Assembly (NCBI RefSeq): GCF_028290625.1 | Contig: NZ_JAQGJM010000038.1 | Location: 186,001-250,000 of the forward strand | Direction of reading: 5' to 3' | Length of the DNA stretch: 64,000 nucleotides | Origin: Devosia sp. | Lineage (GTDB): Bacteria > Pseudomonadota > Alphaproteobacteria > Rhizobiales > Devosiaceae | Shown here: piece by piece, positions 1 to 8,355 of the stretch | How positions within the stretch are numbered: position 1 is the first letter of the stretch | Layout of the letters: each line of letters starts with the position of its first letter | Program-made: the position numbers and the translations under genes | The notes under the pieces: model-generated | Seen by the model: the letters and a program-made list of their open reading frames with translations, nothing else | Databases searched by the model: none | Told to the model about the DNA's origin: nothing

Positions 1-399
1 GTTCCAGCGCACTTTGACGAACAGGCCGCCCAGCCCGATGGCGACAGCCCCGAGGCCCAGGCTGACCGAGGCGATGAAAGTGGCGATCATGTGGGCGGGC
101 GGGACCACCCTGGTGCCGCCGATGACGATGATGGCCGACATCAGCACGACTGCAAGGGCGGCCGCGCCGTAGCAGGCGAAATATTCGACCATGGAGGGGC
201 GCAGTTCGGCCCAGCCATCGACCTGGATGGCCTCTTCGGACTGCACGATGCGCAGCGCCAGGAACGCCGCATAGGCAAAAGCGACAACGCCGGCAGCGCG
301 TGCCAGTGGCAGGCTATCGAGGGCCGGAACATGTTTGAGAATGAGAAGGGAAACGATCACGATCAGTGGCACAGCCACTTCCTGCCAGCGCAAGGGCAC
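1..399 (-). CDS. Membrane protein of unknown function (3' end outside window)
   Basis: An open frame begins with GTG at 399 and runs without a stop to base 1, so only the first 133 codons are present. A good ribosome binding site (GGAGAG) sits six bases before the GTG and there is no in-frame ATG upstream. The visible part has three strongly hydrophobic stretches, at about residues 9-24, 35-50 and 75-95, with a fourth starting at about 105, so it is an inner-membrane protein. I recognise no family motif. It is transcribed in the same direction as sugE, but about 230 bases separate the two, so it probably has its own promoter. Confidence 0.6.
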   Translation of the reverse strand, partial: MPLRWQEVAVPLIVIVSLLILKHVPALDSLPLARAAGVVAFAYAAFLALRIVQSEEAIQVDGWAELRPSMVEYFACYGAAALAVVLMSAIIVIGGTRVVPPAHMIATFIASVSLGLGAVAIGLGGLFVKVRWN

Positions 400-587
400 T
401 ATCTGCTCTCCAAAAATGAGGGCCGGTGACGCGAACACGGCATTCCAATAGTCTGGAAGCTAACAAACTTTTTGAATCGGCCCACTAACATTTTCGGGAG
501 CGGCGCAGATGGCGCGGAACCCGTACTTTTTTGTCACACCTTGGTGGCGGAGGTTTTGATTCAACTGGCTCATGTGATGAGTCAACC

Positions 588-611
588 GCCGCCGGAATTG
601 AGTCCGGCGGC
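588..611 (-). other. GC-rich hairpin downstream of sugE
   Basis: The arms GCCGCCGG and CCGGCGGC form a perfect 8-bp stem with an 8-base loop, 16 bases past the sugE stop codon. No run of T follows on the minus strand, so it is not a classical intrinsic terminator, though it may stabilise the sugE 3' end. Nearby, 569-583 is an imperfect inverted repeat. Otherwise I see nothing in the 400-626 spacer. Confidence 0.35.
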
Positions 612-626
612 AGCGCTAAGTCATTG

Positions 627-941
627 TCAAGAAAACAGTTTCAGGCCGCCGATGCCGGCGATGATCAGGCCGATCGACACCAGGCGCGCCACCGTGGCCG
701 CATCGCCGAACAGCATCATACCAAGAATGGCGGTGCCGACCGTGCCGATGCCGGTCCACACGGCATAGCCGGTGCCGACGGGCAGGTCGCGCAGGGCAAT
801 GCCGAGCAGCACGACGCTGATTATCATCGCGGCGACGGTGAGGACTGTGGGGGTGAGGCGGCTGAAGCCGTCGGTATATTTGAGGCCGATCGCCCAGCCC
901 ATTTCAAACAGGCCGGCGATAACGAGATAGACCCAGGCCAT
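627..941 (-). CDS. sugE: Guanidinium exporter Gdx (SugE), small multidrug resistance family
   Basis: This 104-residue protein has four transmembrane helices, the standard length and topology of the SMR family, whose members work as dual-topology dimers in the inner membrane. The essential acidic residue is Glu13 in the motif [13 protein letters not shown], followed by GFSRLTP; this pattern is typical of the SugE/Gdx branch rather than the polyspecific EmrE branch. The Gdx branch exports guanidinium in exchange for protons. The leader carries a guanidine-II riboswitch, which independently supports the substrate. The start ATG at 941 has a CGGAG ribosome binding site at 949-953. No partner SMR gene is next to it, which fits the homodimeric Gdx type. 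Confidence 0.93.
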   Translation of the reverse strand: MAWVYLVIAGLFEMGWAIGLKYTDGFSRLTPTVLTVAAMIISVVLLGIALRDLPVGTGYAVWTGIGTVGTAILGMMLFGDAATVARLVSIGLIIAGIGGLKLFS

Positions 942-954
942 TGGATTGCTCCGT

Positions 955-1003
955 GGTTTCGGGTCGTCCCGAGGAAGTGAAAACGCCTGGCCGTCCAGGC
1001 AAG
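955..1003 (-). promoter_or_regulatory. Guanidine-II (mini-ykkC) riboswitch upstream of sugE
   Basis: On the minus strand, just before sugE, lie two small hairpins with ACGR tetraloops, the hallmark of the mini-ykkC class. The first is GCCTGG-ACGG-CCAGGC (985-1000) and the second TCGGG-ACGA-CCCGA (959-972), with a 12-base linker. The second ends six bases before the CGGAG ribosome binding site, which fits control of translation initiation. The class is known to bind free guanidinium through its two ACGR loops and to turn on sugE-type exporters. An 11-base segment at 1018-1028 can pair with part of the second hairpin (see findings). Confidence 0.9.
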
Positions 1004-1240
1004 CTGTAGATAGTCACCCTCGGGACGATTGTGAAGAGGTGGTCGGGACCAGCAGATGGTCCCCATTTGCATGACCGCGCGACCCGGTTTTGACGATGCG
1101 ACAGCAAAGCCCGGACCGGTATTCATCAGGTAAAAAGGGTTATGCAGCAGCAATTTGCCCCGGCAACTTGACCGGGGCGGAATGCGCCTCCATCTATACG
1201 ATGCTGTCGGGGGGCAGACCGGGCTTGAGGGAGACTGGCG

Positions 1241-1900
1241 ATGGATGTGTTTGCAGCAGCGACCGCGCCATTTGCCGTGGCCATCGGGCTGACGCTGGCG
1301 ATTGCCCTGATCGAAATGCTCGGGCTGCTGATCGGAATCCACCCCTCCTCTGCGATCGATAGCGCCCTGCCCGATTTGCATGTCGATGTGGACGTGCCGC
1401 ATGTGGACATTGGCCATCTCGAGCTCAATCCGTTGAGCCAGACGCTGACTTGGCTGAGTTTCGGGCGGGTGCCGGCGCTGGTGGTGCTGATCCTGCTGGC
1501 GGCCAGTTTCGGGCTGATCGGGTTCGTGCTGCAGGAGTTTCTGCGGCAGAGTTTTGGCTTCACGCTCGATCCGTGGCTGGCCAGCATTCCGGCGGCGATT
1601 GGCGCGGTTTTCGCGACGCGGCATGGCGGGCGATTGCTCGGGCGGATCATGCCCAAGGAAGAAAGCGACGCGGTGAGCACGGCGGCGTTCGTCGGGCGGA
1701 TCGCCACGGTGTTTCGCGGCCAGGCGAGTGCCGGGCGGCCGGCCGAGGCCAAGCTCAGCGATATTCATGGCAAGACGCATTACCTGCTGGTGGAGCCTGA
1801 GGAAGCCGAACAGGTGTTTTCCGAGGGCTCCGAAGTCGTGATCATCCGCCAGGAGGGCAGCGTCTATCGCGCGATCACGCGGCTGAAACCGGCGGCCTGA
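1241..1900 (+). CDS. yqiJ: YqiJ-like OB-fold membrane protein
   Basis: A 219-residue protein with a hydrophobic N-terminus (about residues 8-32), a central membrane segment (about 75-100), a further hydrophobic stretch near 110-125, and a soluble C-terminal domain of about 75 residues (TAAFVGRIATVF to the end) that looks like the small beta-barrel (OB-like, NfeD/YqiJ type) domain. Proteins of this family lie next to flotillin genes, and a flotillin follows here at 2019. The pair is thought to act in membrane microdomain organisation; the molecular role is not settled. The ATG at 1241 follows a GAGGGAGA ribosome binding site. Confidence 0.75.
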   Translation: MDVFAAATAPFAVAIGLTLAIALIEMLGLLIGIHPSSAIDSALPDLHVDVDVPHVDIGHLELNPLSQTLTWLSFGRVPALVVLILLAASFGLIGFVLQEFLRQSFGFTLDPWLASIPAAIGAVFATRHGGRLLGRIMPKEESDAVSTAAFVGRIATVFRGQASAGRPAEAKLSDIHGKTHYLLVEPEEAEQVFSEGSEVVIIRQEGSVYRAITRLKPAA

Positions 1901-2018
1901 TGGCGAAAGTCAAATTACCCCTGCCGCCAAATGCTGGCGACACACTCCCGGTGCAGAATGCGCCACCACCACTTCAGACGACCACCGAACAGCCCTACCG
2001 ACCCCGGAGATCGCCTAC

Positions 2019-3740
2019 ATGTCCAGTTCCATCGTCGACATCCTGATCGTGCTTGCGGTTATCCTGATCGCGCTGTTTGCCATCGGCATCATCTTTTCGC
2101 GGCTATATCGCCGCTCGTCCAAGGAGGTGAGCTTCGTGCGCACCGGGTTTGGCGGGCAGAAGGTGATCATGAATGGCGGCGCGCTGGTGTTTCCGGTGCT
2201 GCATGAGCAGATCCCCGTCAATATGAACACGCTGCGGCTGGAAGTGCGGCGCGCAGCCGATCAGGCGCTGATCACCAAGGACCGGATGCGCGTCGATGTG
2301 CAGGCGGAATTCTATGTTCGGGTGCAGCCGGTGATCGAATCGATCGCCAATGCGGCGCAGACGCTGGGGCGGCGGACGATGGAGCCGGGTGCGCTCAAGG
2401 AACTGGTCGAAGGCAAGTTCGTCGATGCGCTGCGCGCGGTGGCGGCCGAGATGGGCATGGAGGAGTTGCACGAGCAGCGGGTGAACTTCGTGCAGAAGGT
2501 GCAGGCGGCGGTTTCGGAAGACATTCTGAAGAACGGGTTGGAACTGGAATCGGTATCGCTGACCGGGTTGGACCAGACCAATCGCGAATTCTTCAATCCG
2601 GACAACGCGTTCGACGCAGAAGGTCTATTGAAGCTGACGCAGGCGATCGAAGAGCGGCGCAAGATGCGCAACGATATCGAGCAGGAAACGCAGGTTCTGA
2701 TCGAGCGCAAGAATTTCGATGCGCAAGCGCAAAAATACCAGATCAACCGCGACCAGGAATTTGCCCGGCTGGAGCAGGAGCGCGAAATCCAGACGCGCGT
2801 GGCCGAACAGGGCTCGCTGATCAAGCAGCAGCAATCGGATCGCGAGCGCGAGTCGGAGCAGGCCCGGATTATGGCGGCGCAGCAGGTGCGGGAATCCGAC
2901 ATCGCCTCGAGCCAGATCGTGCAGGAGCGGGAGATCGCGACTGCGCTGGCGGTGGAAGCAGCGGCGGTCGACAAGGCCAAGCAGATCGCGCTGGCCGAGC
3001 AAGCGCGCGATATCGCGGTGGCGATCAAGAGCAAAGAAAAGTCGGTGGCCGATGCGGCGGCTGACCAGGCTCGAGCGCTGGCGGTGACGGCGGAAGAAGA
3101 GGTAACGACCGCCCGCGAGACGGCAGTCGCCGAGCGCCAGAAGGCCATCCAACTGATCGATGCACGCAAGGCGGCCGAGCAGGCGGCAATTTCGATCACT
3201 GTGGCGGCGGAAGCAGAGAAGTCGGCAGCGACGGATCGGGCCGGAGCGGTGCGGATCGGGGCGACGGCGGACGCCGAGAAGGTGCGCGTGGCGGCCAAGG
3301 GCTCGGCGGACTCCGAAATGCTGCGGGCCGGAGCGCTGGCGGCGATCTATAAGGTGGAGGCCGAGGGCAAGCGCAGCGTCAACGAGGCGAGCAATACGCT
3401 GAACGCGGAGCAGATCGCGATGCAGGTGCGGATCAGGCTGATCGAGGCCCTGCCCTCGATCATCGCAGAGTCGGTCAGGCCGATGCAGAATATCGAGGGG
3501 ATCAAGATCCTGCATGTCGATGGGCTGAATGGGTCGAGCCAGAATGGCGGCGGTGGCGGCGAGGGTGCGGGCGGCGGTGGGTTGGCGGATCAGGCGGTGG
3601 CGGCGGCGCTGAGATATCGCAGCCAGGCGCCGTTGATCGATGCGCTGATGGCCGAGCTTGGATTGAGTGGCGGAACGCTGGATGGATTGGCGAGTTCGGT
3701 GACCGGGATTTCGGTGCCCGAGCCAAAAGCCAAGAAGTAG
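2019..3740 (+). CDS. yqiK: Flotillin-family SPFH protein (YqiK-like)
   Basis: 573 residues. One N-terminal membrane helix (about residues 4-26) is followed by an SPFH/band-7 domain (about 33-200) beginning SKEVSFVRTGFGG. A long charged alanine/glutamate-rich coiled coil (about 205-475) comes next, then a C-terminal region with a glycine-rich hinge (about 508-523). This order matches YqiK/flotillin proteins, which form large oligomeric membrane scaffolds. It lies 118 bases after the yqiJ-like gene and is probably co-transcribed with it. The coiled coil contains many repeated Ala/Glu/Arg heptads and no catalytic motif. The name rests on architecture plus context. Confidence 0.88.
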   Translation: MSSSIVDILIVLAVILIALFAIGIIFSRLYRRSSKEVSFVRTGFGGQKVIMNGGALVFPVLHEQIPVNMNTLRLEVRRAADQALITKDRMRVDVQAEFYVRVQPVIESIANAAQTLGRRTMEPGALKELVEGKFVDALRAVAAEMGMEELHEQRVNFVQKVQAAVSEDILKNGLELESVSLTGLDQTNREFFNPDNAFDAEGLLKLTQAIEERRKMRNDIEQETQVLIERKNFDAQAQKYQINRDQEFARLEQEREIQTRVAEQGSLIKQQQSDRERESEQARIMAAQQVRESDIASSQIVQEREIATALAVEAAAVDKAKQIALAEQARDIAVAIKSKEKSVADAAADQARALAVTAEEEVTTARETAVAERQKAIQLIDARKAAEQAAISITVAAEAEKSAATDRAGAVRIGATADAEKVRVAAKGSADSEMLRAGALAAIYKVEAEGKRSVNEASNTLNAEQIAMQVRIRLIEALPSIIAESVRPMQNIEGIKILHVDGLNGSSQNGGGGGEGAGGGGLADQAVAAALRYRSQAPLIDALMAELGLSGGTLDGLASSVTGISVPEPKAKK

Positions 3741-3744
3741 CGCC

Positions 3745-4143
3745 ATGGATGCGGCGGTGGCGGCGGTGTTCGAGGGCTATCCGGCGGCAGTGCGTGAGCG
3801 GCTGTTGCGGTTGCGGGACGTGATCATCGAGACCGCGGCCAACACGGCCGGAGTGGGCGCGCTGGAGGAGACGCTGAAATGGGGTCAGGTGAGTTACCTG
3901 ACCCAACAGAGCGGCAGCGGGACGACGGTGCGGATCGATGTGGATAAGGCCAGCGGGCTGCCGGCGATTTATGTGAATTGCCAGACCAATCTGGTGGATG
4001 GGTATCGCGAGGTTTATCCCGAGGCGTTCGCGTATCAGGGGACGCGGGCGGTGGTGATTGGGGAGAAGCCGGACGAGGCGGCGCTTCGGCATGTGATTGC
4101 GCGGGCGCTGACCTATCACGCAAGGAAGAAGCGGGTGGCGTGA
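3745..4143 (+). CDS. DUF1801 domain protein
   Basis: A 132-residue soluble protein. The pattern LEETLKWGQVSYL in the first half and the later IYVNCQTNLVDGYREVYP are typical of the DUF1801 (YdhG-like) family, small alpha/beta proteins of unknown biochemical role. It starts four bases after the flotillin stop, and its stop codon overlaps the ATG of the next gene, so it looks like part of a read-through transcript. No catalytic residue can be assigned. Confidence 0.75.
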   Translation: MDAAVAAVFEGYPAAVRERLLRLRDVIIETAANTAGVGALEETLKWGQVSYLTQQSGSGTTVRIDVDKASGLPAIYVNCQTNLVDGYREVYPEAFAYQGTRAVVIGEKPDEAALRHVIARALTYHARKKRVA

Positions 4144-4475
4144 TGGCGGTGGAGGCAAGCTGCCACTGCGGCGCGGTACGCATCACGGCGGCTTATGCGC
4201 CCACCGACATCAACGATTGCCAGTGTGACCATTGCCAGAAGCGGGGCGTGCTCTGGGCGTATTACAGCCCCAGGGACGTCACGGTGACGGGGGCTAATTC
4301 ATTCTATGTGTGGGGCGACAAGCGCATCCGTTTTCACTTCTGCACGGTGTGCGGATGTACGACGCATTGGACGGCGGTCGATCCGACGCGGGATCGCATG
4401 GCCATCAATGCGCGGCTGCTGCCGCGTGAAGTGATGGCCGGCGCGACCATTCGGGAGTCGCCGGGACCGCGATGA
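4143..4475 (+). CDS. GFA-family zinc-binding protein (CENP-V/GFA fold)
   Basis: 110 residues from the ATG at 4143, which overlaps the previous stop (GTGATG). Cysteines are spaced as in the glutathione-dependent formaldehyde-activating (GFA) fold: CHCGAV near residue 7, CQCDHCQK near residue 27, and CTVCGC near residue 62, where two zinc ions are bound in characterised members. Despite the family name, most members are not proven to act on formaldehyde, so the substrate is unknown. Its 3' end converges on the DEAD-box helicase gene, leaving a 20-base gap with no visible terminator. Confidence 0.8.
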   Translation: MAVEASCHCGAVRITAAYAPTDINDCQCDHCQKRGVLWAYYSPRDVTVTGANSFYVWGDKRIRFHFCTVCGCTTHWTAVDPTRDRMAINARLLPREVMAGATIRESPGPR

Positions 4476-4495
4476 GCGGACCCGGCTGAGATTGC

Positions 4496-6433
4496 CTAGA
4501 CCTGCGGCTTGCGCTTTGCCTTGTGGTCCTTGGGCTTGAAGACCTTTTCCTTTTTCGGAGCAGCACCGGCGGCCTTGTCGGCGCTCCACTTTGGCTTGCC
4601 CTTATCCTTGGGACTGGGGCCACGCGGAGCGCGGGGCTTGTCGGTTTCGACGCGAGCCGGACGCGGCTGGTCGAAATCGGTGCGGACGGCGCCGTCGGTG
4701 GCGGCCGGATCGTAGCGCAGGGCGCGGTCGGCGCGTTCAGGACGCGGTGCGGCAGGGTCGTAGCGTTCGATCGGGCCTTCGGGGCGGCGCTGGGCGGCAG
4801 GCGGACGGGTGCGGCCTTCGGTGCGTTCGCCGGGGCCGTCGATGGCGGTGATGAAGACACCGCGTTCACCGGAGCCGTTTTTCTCGACCGATTTAGCGAA
4901 GGCATCGGCCTTGCCGGCGGCGACTTCGAAGTGGCTCTCGGTATCGAAAATGCGGATGGAGCCGATGGCGACCTTGGTGACATTGCCGGCCTTGCAGAGC
5001 ATGGGCAGCAGCCAGCGCGGCTCGGCCTTGTGCTTGCGGCCGACCGAGACCTTGAACCAGGTGCCGCCTTCGAACTTTTCACGGACGCGGGGATCGCTGT
5101 CGCCGGGCTTGCCGGGAGCGGCATTCTCGGTGACTTCCTCGGGGGTCGGGCGGGCGGCGAGCTGCTGGCGCAGGTAGGCGGCAGCGATGGCCTCCGGGGT
5201 GTAGCGCGACAGCAGTTCGGCGACGAAGGGTGCCTCCTCTTCGCCGATGGTGGCGGTGAGGGCGACGTCGGTCAGGATGGACTCGCGGTAGCGGGCATCG
5301 ATATCGGCGCTGGTCGGGGGCGCCATGTTGGTGACGTCGAGCTTGGCCAGCTTGAGGGTGCGCTGGACGGCATTGCGGCGGTGCATCGGCACGATCAGAA
5401 CGCAGGTGCCCTTGCGCCCTGCCCGGCCGGTGCGGCCCGAACGATGCAGGAGCGTATCGGGATTGGTCGGCATGTCGGCGTGGATGACGAGATCGAGGTT
5501 CGGCAGATCGATGCCGCGCGCGGCCACGTCGGTGGCGACGCAGATGCGGGCGCGGCCGTCGCGCATGGATTGCAGCGCGTTGGTGCGTTCGGTCTGGCTC
5601 AGCTCGCCCGAGAGGGTGACGACGTCGAAGCCGCGATTGTGCAGGCGCGAGGACAGGTGTTTGACGCCTTCACGGGTGGAGGCGAAGACCAGGGTGTTGG
5701 CGCTATCGAAATAGAGCAGCGTGTTGATGATGGCGTTTTCGCGCTCGGCGGCGGGGACCAGCATCAGCTTGTAGTCAATATCGGCATGCTGTTCGGCGGA
5801 ATTGGTGGCCGAGATGCGCAGGGCGTCGTTCTGGAAGGTTTTCGCCAGTTGGGCGATCTGCTTGGGAACGGTCGCGGAGAACAGCAGTGTGCGGCGGTCC
5901 TCGGGAGCGGCGTCGAGGATGAATTCGAGATCTTCGCGGAAGCCGAGGTCGAGCATTTCGTCGGCTTCGTCGAGGACGACGGCGCGCAGGGCGGACATAT
6001 CGAGCACGCCCTTGGTGATGTGGTCACGCAGGCGGCCCGGGGTGCCGACGACGATGTGGGCACCGCGTTCGAGCGCGCGGCGCTCGGTGCGCATGTCCAT
6101 GCCGCCAACGCAGGACGCGGTCTTGGCGCCGGCTTCGGCATAGAGCCAATCGAGTTCGCGCTGCACCTGCAGGGCGAGTTCGCGGGTCGGGGCGATGATC
6201 AGCGCCATGGGGGCGCCGAGTTCGGTGAAGCGTTCGGCATCGCCCAGCAGTGTGGGGGCGATGGCCATGCCAAAGGCAACGGTCTTGCCGGAGCCGGTCT
6301 GGGCGGAGACAAGGAGATCGCGGCCGGCGGCGTCATCGGCGATGACGGCCTCCTGCACGGCGGTCAGGGTTTCATAACCCTTGGCGGCAAGAGCGCGGGC
6401 GAGTGGGGCGAGGATAGTCTCGGGAAGTGACAA
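4496..6433 (-). CDS. DEAD-box ATP-dependent RNA helicase with DbpA-type RNA-binding domain
   Basis: 645 residues if started at the TTG at 6433, which has an AAAGA ribosome binding site; the frame stays open for 34 more codons but those read through repeat-like non-coding DNA. Motifs in order: AQTGSGKT (44-51), PTRELALQ (82-89), GTPGRL (about 130), DEAD (155-158), SAT (186-188), then the HRSGRTGRAGR motif of the second RecA domain. A DbpA-like RNA-binding domain follows (around EKFEGGTWFKVSVGRKHKAEP). The tail is very rich in Arg, Pro, Lys and Asp and probably disordered. Such enzymes unwind short RNA duplexes in ribosome assembly or mRNA decay; which one is not visible. Confidence 0.9.
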   Translation of the reverse strand: MSLPETILAPLARALAAKGYETLTAVQEAVIADDAAGRDLLVSAQTGSGKTVAFGMAIAPTLLGDAERFTELGAPMALIIAPTRELALQVQRELDWLYAEAGAKTASCVGGMDMRTERRALERGAHIVVGTPGRLRDHITKGVLDMSALRAVVLDEADEMLDLGFREDLEFILDAAPEDRRTLLFSATVPKQIAQLAKTFQNDALRISATNSAEQHADIDYKLMLVPAAERENAIINTLLYFDSANTLVFASTREGVKHLSSRLHNRGFDVVTLSGELSQTERTNALQSMRDGRARICVATDVAARGIDLPNLDLVIHADMPTNPDTLLHRSGRTGRAGRKGTCVLIVPMHRRNAVQRTLKLAKLDVTNMAPPTSADIDARYRESILTDVALTATIGEEEAPFVAELLSRYTPEAIAAAYLRQQLAARPTPEEVTENAAPGKPGDSDPRVREKFEGGTWFKVSVGRKHKAEPRWLLPMLCKAGNVTKVAIGSIRIFDTESHFEVAAGKADAFAKSVEKNGSGERGVFITAIDGPGERTEGRTRPPAAQRRPEGPIERYDPAAPRPERADRALRYDPAATDGAVRTDFDQPRPARVETDKPRAPRGPSPKDKGKPKWSADKAAGAAPKKEKVFKPKDHKAKRKPQV

Positions 6434-6537
6434 TGCAGATCTTTCAGGTGGGGTGAGAACCCCTACCCGGCCCTCCCCTTTGTCGTCGGGAGGCAGCGAA
6501 GGAGCTCTGGATTGGGTGCAGTATAGCACAAACAAGC

Positions 6538-6563
6538 AAAAAGGCCGCCCGGCGGGCGGCCTT
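6538..6563 (-). terminator. Intrinsic terminator of the ndk-tautomerase operon
   Basis: On the minus strand GGCCGCCC and GGGCGGCC form an 8-bp stem with a 3-base loop, followed by TTTTT. It lies 23 bases past the stop codon of the tautomerase gene. Confidence 0.85.
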
Positions 6564-6585
6564 CCAAGTCGCGATAGCGGACCGG

Positions 6586-6771
6586 TTAACGGTCGCTGAA
6601 GGGAACGCCGCCCTTGGACTTGCTGTCCCGGGGAGATTCAACGATCTGGACGGTGACGTTCTCGGCAGCGGTGCCGAAATTCTTCACCACCGCATCGGTG
6701 ATGTCTTTCATCAGTCCGCGCTTTTCAGCGGCAGTCCGGCCTTCGACGGCAAAGACGACGATCTCAGGCAT
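6586..6771 (-). CDS. 4-oxalocrotonate tautomerase family protein
   Basis: 61 residues, the normal size of a 4-oxalocrotonate tautomerase subunit. The residue after the initiator Met is proline ([13 protein letters not shown]), the catalytic base of this family once Met is removed. The sequence TAAEKRGLMKDITDAVVKNFG forms the expected helix. Members usually form hexamers and interconvert enol and keto acids; the substrate here is unknown. Its ATG overlaps the ndk stop codon (TAATG), so it is translated with ndk. That pairing hints at a general housekeeping role rather than aromatic catabolism, as no such genes are close. Confidence 0.85.
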   Translation of the reverse strand: MPEIVVFAVEGRTAAEKRGLMKDITDAVVKNFGTAAENVTVQIVESPRDSKSKGGVPFSDR

Positions 6772-7193
6772 TAGCCGACGATTTCGTCGTTGGTGAAGAA
6801 GAACTTGATCTCTTCGGCAGCGGTTTCGGGAGCGTCCGAGCCGTGAACCGAGTTTTCGCCGATCGAGATGGCGAATTCCTTGCGGATGGTGCCGTCAGCG
6901 GCGTTAGCCGGGTTGGTGGCGCCCATGACTTCACGGTTCTTGAGGATGGCGCCTTCGCCTTCCAGAACCTGCACAACGACGGGCGAGGCGATCATCTGCT
7001 CGACCAGTTCGCCGAAGAAGGGGCGATCCTTATGGACGGCATAGAAACCCTCGGCCTGAGCGCGGGTCATGTGGATCTTCTTGAGCGCGACGGGGCGCAG
7101 ACCGGCTTCCTCGAACTTGGCGAGAACCTTGCCGATCAAATTGCGGCGGACGACGTCGGGCTTCAGGATTGAAAAGGTGCGTTCGAGAGCCAT
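6771..7193 (-). CDS. ndk: Nucleoside diphosphate kinase
   Basis: 140 residues, full length. The enzyme transfers the gamma phosphate of ATP to nucleoside diphosphates through a phosphohistidine. The catalytic histidine is His117 in the motif NSVHGSD, and the N-terminal [10 protein letters not shown] motif is canonical. It is the first gene of a two-gene unit with the tautomerase, closed by the terminator at 6538-6563. The leader upstream (7194 onward) contains a palindromic repeat found again between rpsR and rplI. Confidence 0.97.
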   Translation of the reverse strand: MALERTFSILKPDVVRRNLIGKVLAKFEEAGLRPVALKKIHMTRAQAEGFYAVHKDRPFFGELVEQMIASPVVVQVLEGEGAILKNREVMGATNPANAADGTIRKEFAISIGENSVHGSDAPETAAEEIKFFFTNDEIVG

Positions 7194-7262
7194 TGAATTG
7201 GTCCTTGATTTTGGATTGGTCCGTGAGCCTTTTGAAATTCTACTCTGGCGGCCATCTGCAGC

Positions 7263-7323
7263 GGTTTTCTGCGCTTCCGGTGCTCACGTACAAACGTAAG
7301 CTGAGCTCCGGTTCTCGAAAACC
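7263..7323. repeat. 61-nt palindromic intergenic element, copy A
   Basis: The end arms are GGTTTTC (7263-7269) and GAAAACC (7317-7323). The same 61-nt element lies at 30355-30415 with end arms GGTTCGC and GCGAACC, so the two differing base pairs changed on both sides. Shared core blocks include CTCCGGTTCTCG and GGTGCTCACGTAC. It occupies the spacer between ndk and the divergent gene at 7537. The rest of that 343-base spacer shows no gene. Confidence 0.7.
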
Positions 7324-7536
7324 ACTGCATCTGACTCCCCAGAGCGAATTTCGAAGCGGCTCTTGGAAGTGTGGGGCCTTGTAGCGGCAGAGTTTGACAG
7401 AGGCAAGACTGGTGCTGCGCATGGCTCACCAGCGCGGCGATAGCTGCAATTTGTGTTCGATGGCGGCCTTGCCAAGATCGCGCCGACAATGGGATGCGTA
7501 TGGCCGTTCCATAGCTTCCTAATGATCGAGTCTTTC

Positions 7537-8355
7537 ATGAATGGTATCTTGAACGCCTTTCCGACGCGGCCGCTGCGCGTTGCCAAAAGCGGAATCGGTT
7601 CGCCCATGGGCAATGTGGTCCTGGCGCTGGTGATGTTTGCGCTGCTGCTGGGCGGAGCGATCTGGGTGGGACCAAACCTGGTGCGCGACTTCATCATCCA
7701 GGCCGACCCGGTGGAGGTGCCCGAGGCCGATATCCGCAATGGCGAATGCTCGACCTATCGGGGGATCGTGGAAAGCTGCGGCGCCGATATCGCCTATGAG
7801 ATCAAGGGCAAGCAGGTGCAGGCGTCGCTGCACTACCTGTTCCTCGATCCATCCAATGGCGATTATCAGGTGAGCGTCGTGCGTTCGGCCAGCCACCCGA
7901 GCATGGCCACGCTCAGCCTCGGGCTCGACATGCTGTGGAACCGGGCCATCGTGGCGGCGGCTGTTGGGCTGGGCTTGCTGGCGGCGGGGCTGGCGCTACT
8001 GACAAAGGCCTCACGCGGTGCTCGTTTCGAGCGGTCGCTGAAGGAGCCGATGCAGTTGGTGCCGCTGGCGGCGACGGTGAGCATGGCGCGCAAGCTGTTC
8101 TTCGGGTTGTTCGGGACCAGTTATGCGGTCAAGTACAGCGTGGACGGGAAGAAATACACCAATGCCCACACCACGTTCAGAGGGAAGAGCCGGCCGTTCG
8201 TGCTGGGCTATGCGGGCAAGAAGACGGTGTTGCTCGGCGTCGTGCCCCGCCAGGGCGGCATGCTGATCCTGCTCGACGCGGCGCTGACGCGAATGGACTT
8301 CACCGACGCAGAGCGCGAGGCGATTGGCGGGGCGATGGCGGCATTAGGCGCTTAA
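7537..8355 (+). CDS. Hypothetical two-helix membrane protein
   Basis: 272 residues from the ATG at 7537; an ATG 15 bases upstream and a longer in-frame extension are possible, and no start has a strong ribosome binding site. There is a transmembrane helix at about residues 27-47 (VVLALVMFALLLGGAIWVG) and a second at about 135-155, separated by a roughly 85-residue domain with two cysteines in the pattern GECSTYRGIVESCGA, likely periplasmic. The C-terminal cytoplasmic half begins with a basic stretch. I recognise no family. It ends tail to tail with the next gene, overlapping by four bases. Confidence 0.65.
   Translation: MNGILNAFPTRPLRVAKSGIGSPMGNVVLALVMFALLLGGAIWVGPNLVRDFIIQADPVEVPEADIRNGECSTYRGIVESCGADIAYEIKGKQVQASLHYLFLDPSNGDYQVSVVRSASHPSMATLSLGLDMLWNRAIVAAAVGLGLLAAGLALLTKASRGARFERSLKEPMQLVPLAATVSMARKLFFGLFGTSYAVKYSVDGKKYTNAHTTFRGKSRPFVLGYAGKKTVLLGVVPRQGGMLILLDAALTRMDFTDAEREAIGGAMAALGA

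Noticed and set aside
1901-2050. Small plus-strand frame between the yqiJ-like and flotillin genes, starting TGATGG
   Set aside because: About 50 codons, proline-rich, no ribosome binding site beyond coupling, and it runs into the flotillin start in another frame. Not enough support.
2625-3746. Long open frame antisense to the flotillin gene
   Set aside because: Arg/Leu/His-rich composition and exact overlap with a well-supported flotillin coil region; no motif.
4523-6430. Long open frame antisense to the DEAD-box helicase gene (about 635 codons)
   Set aside because: It is Gly/Ala/Asp-rich with no recognisable domain and mirrors the codon pattern of the helicase gene, which has all DEAD-box motifs. 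This is the usual high-GC shadow.
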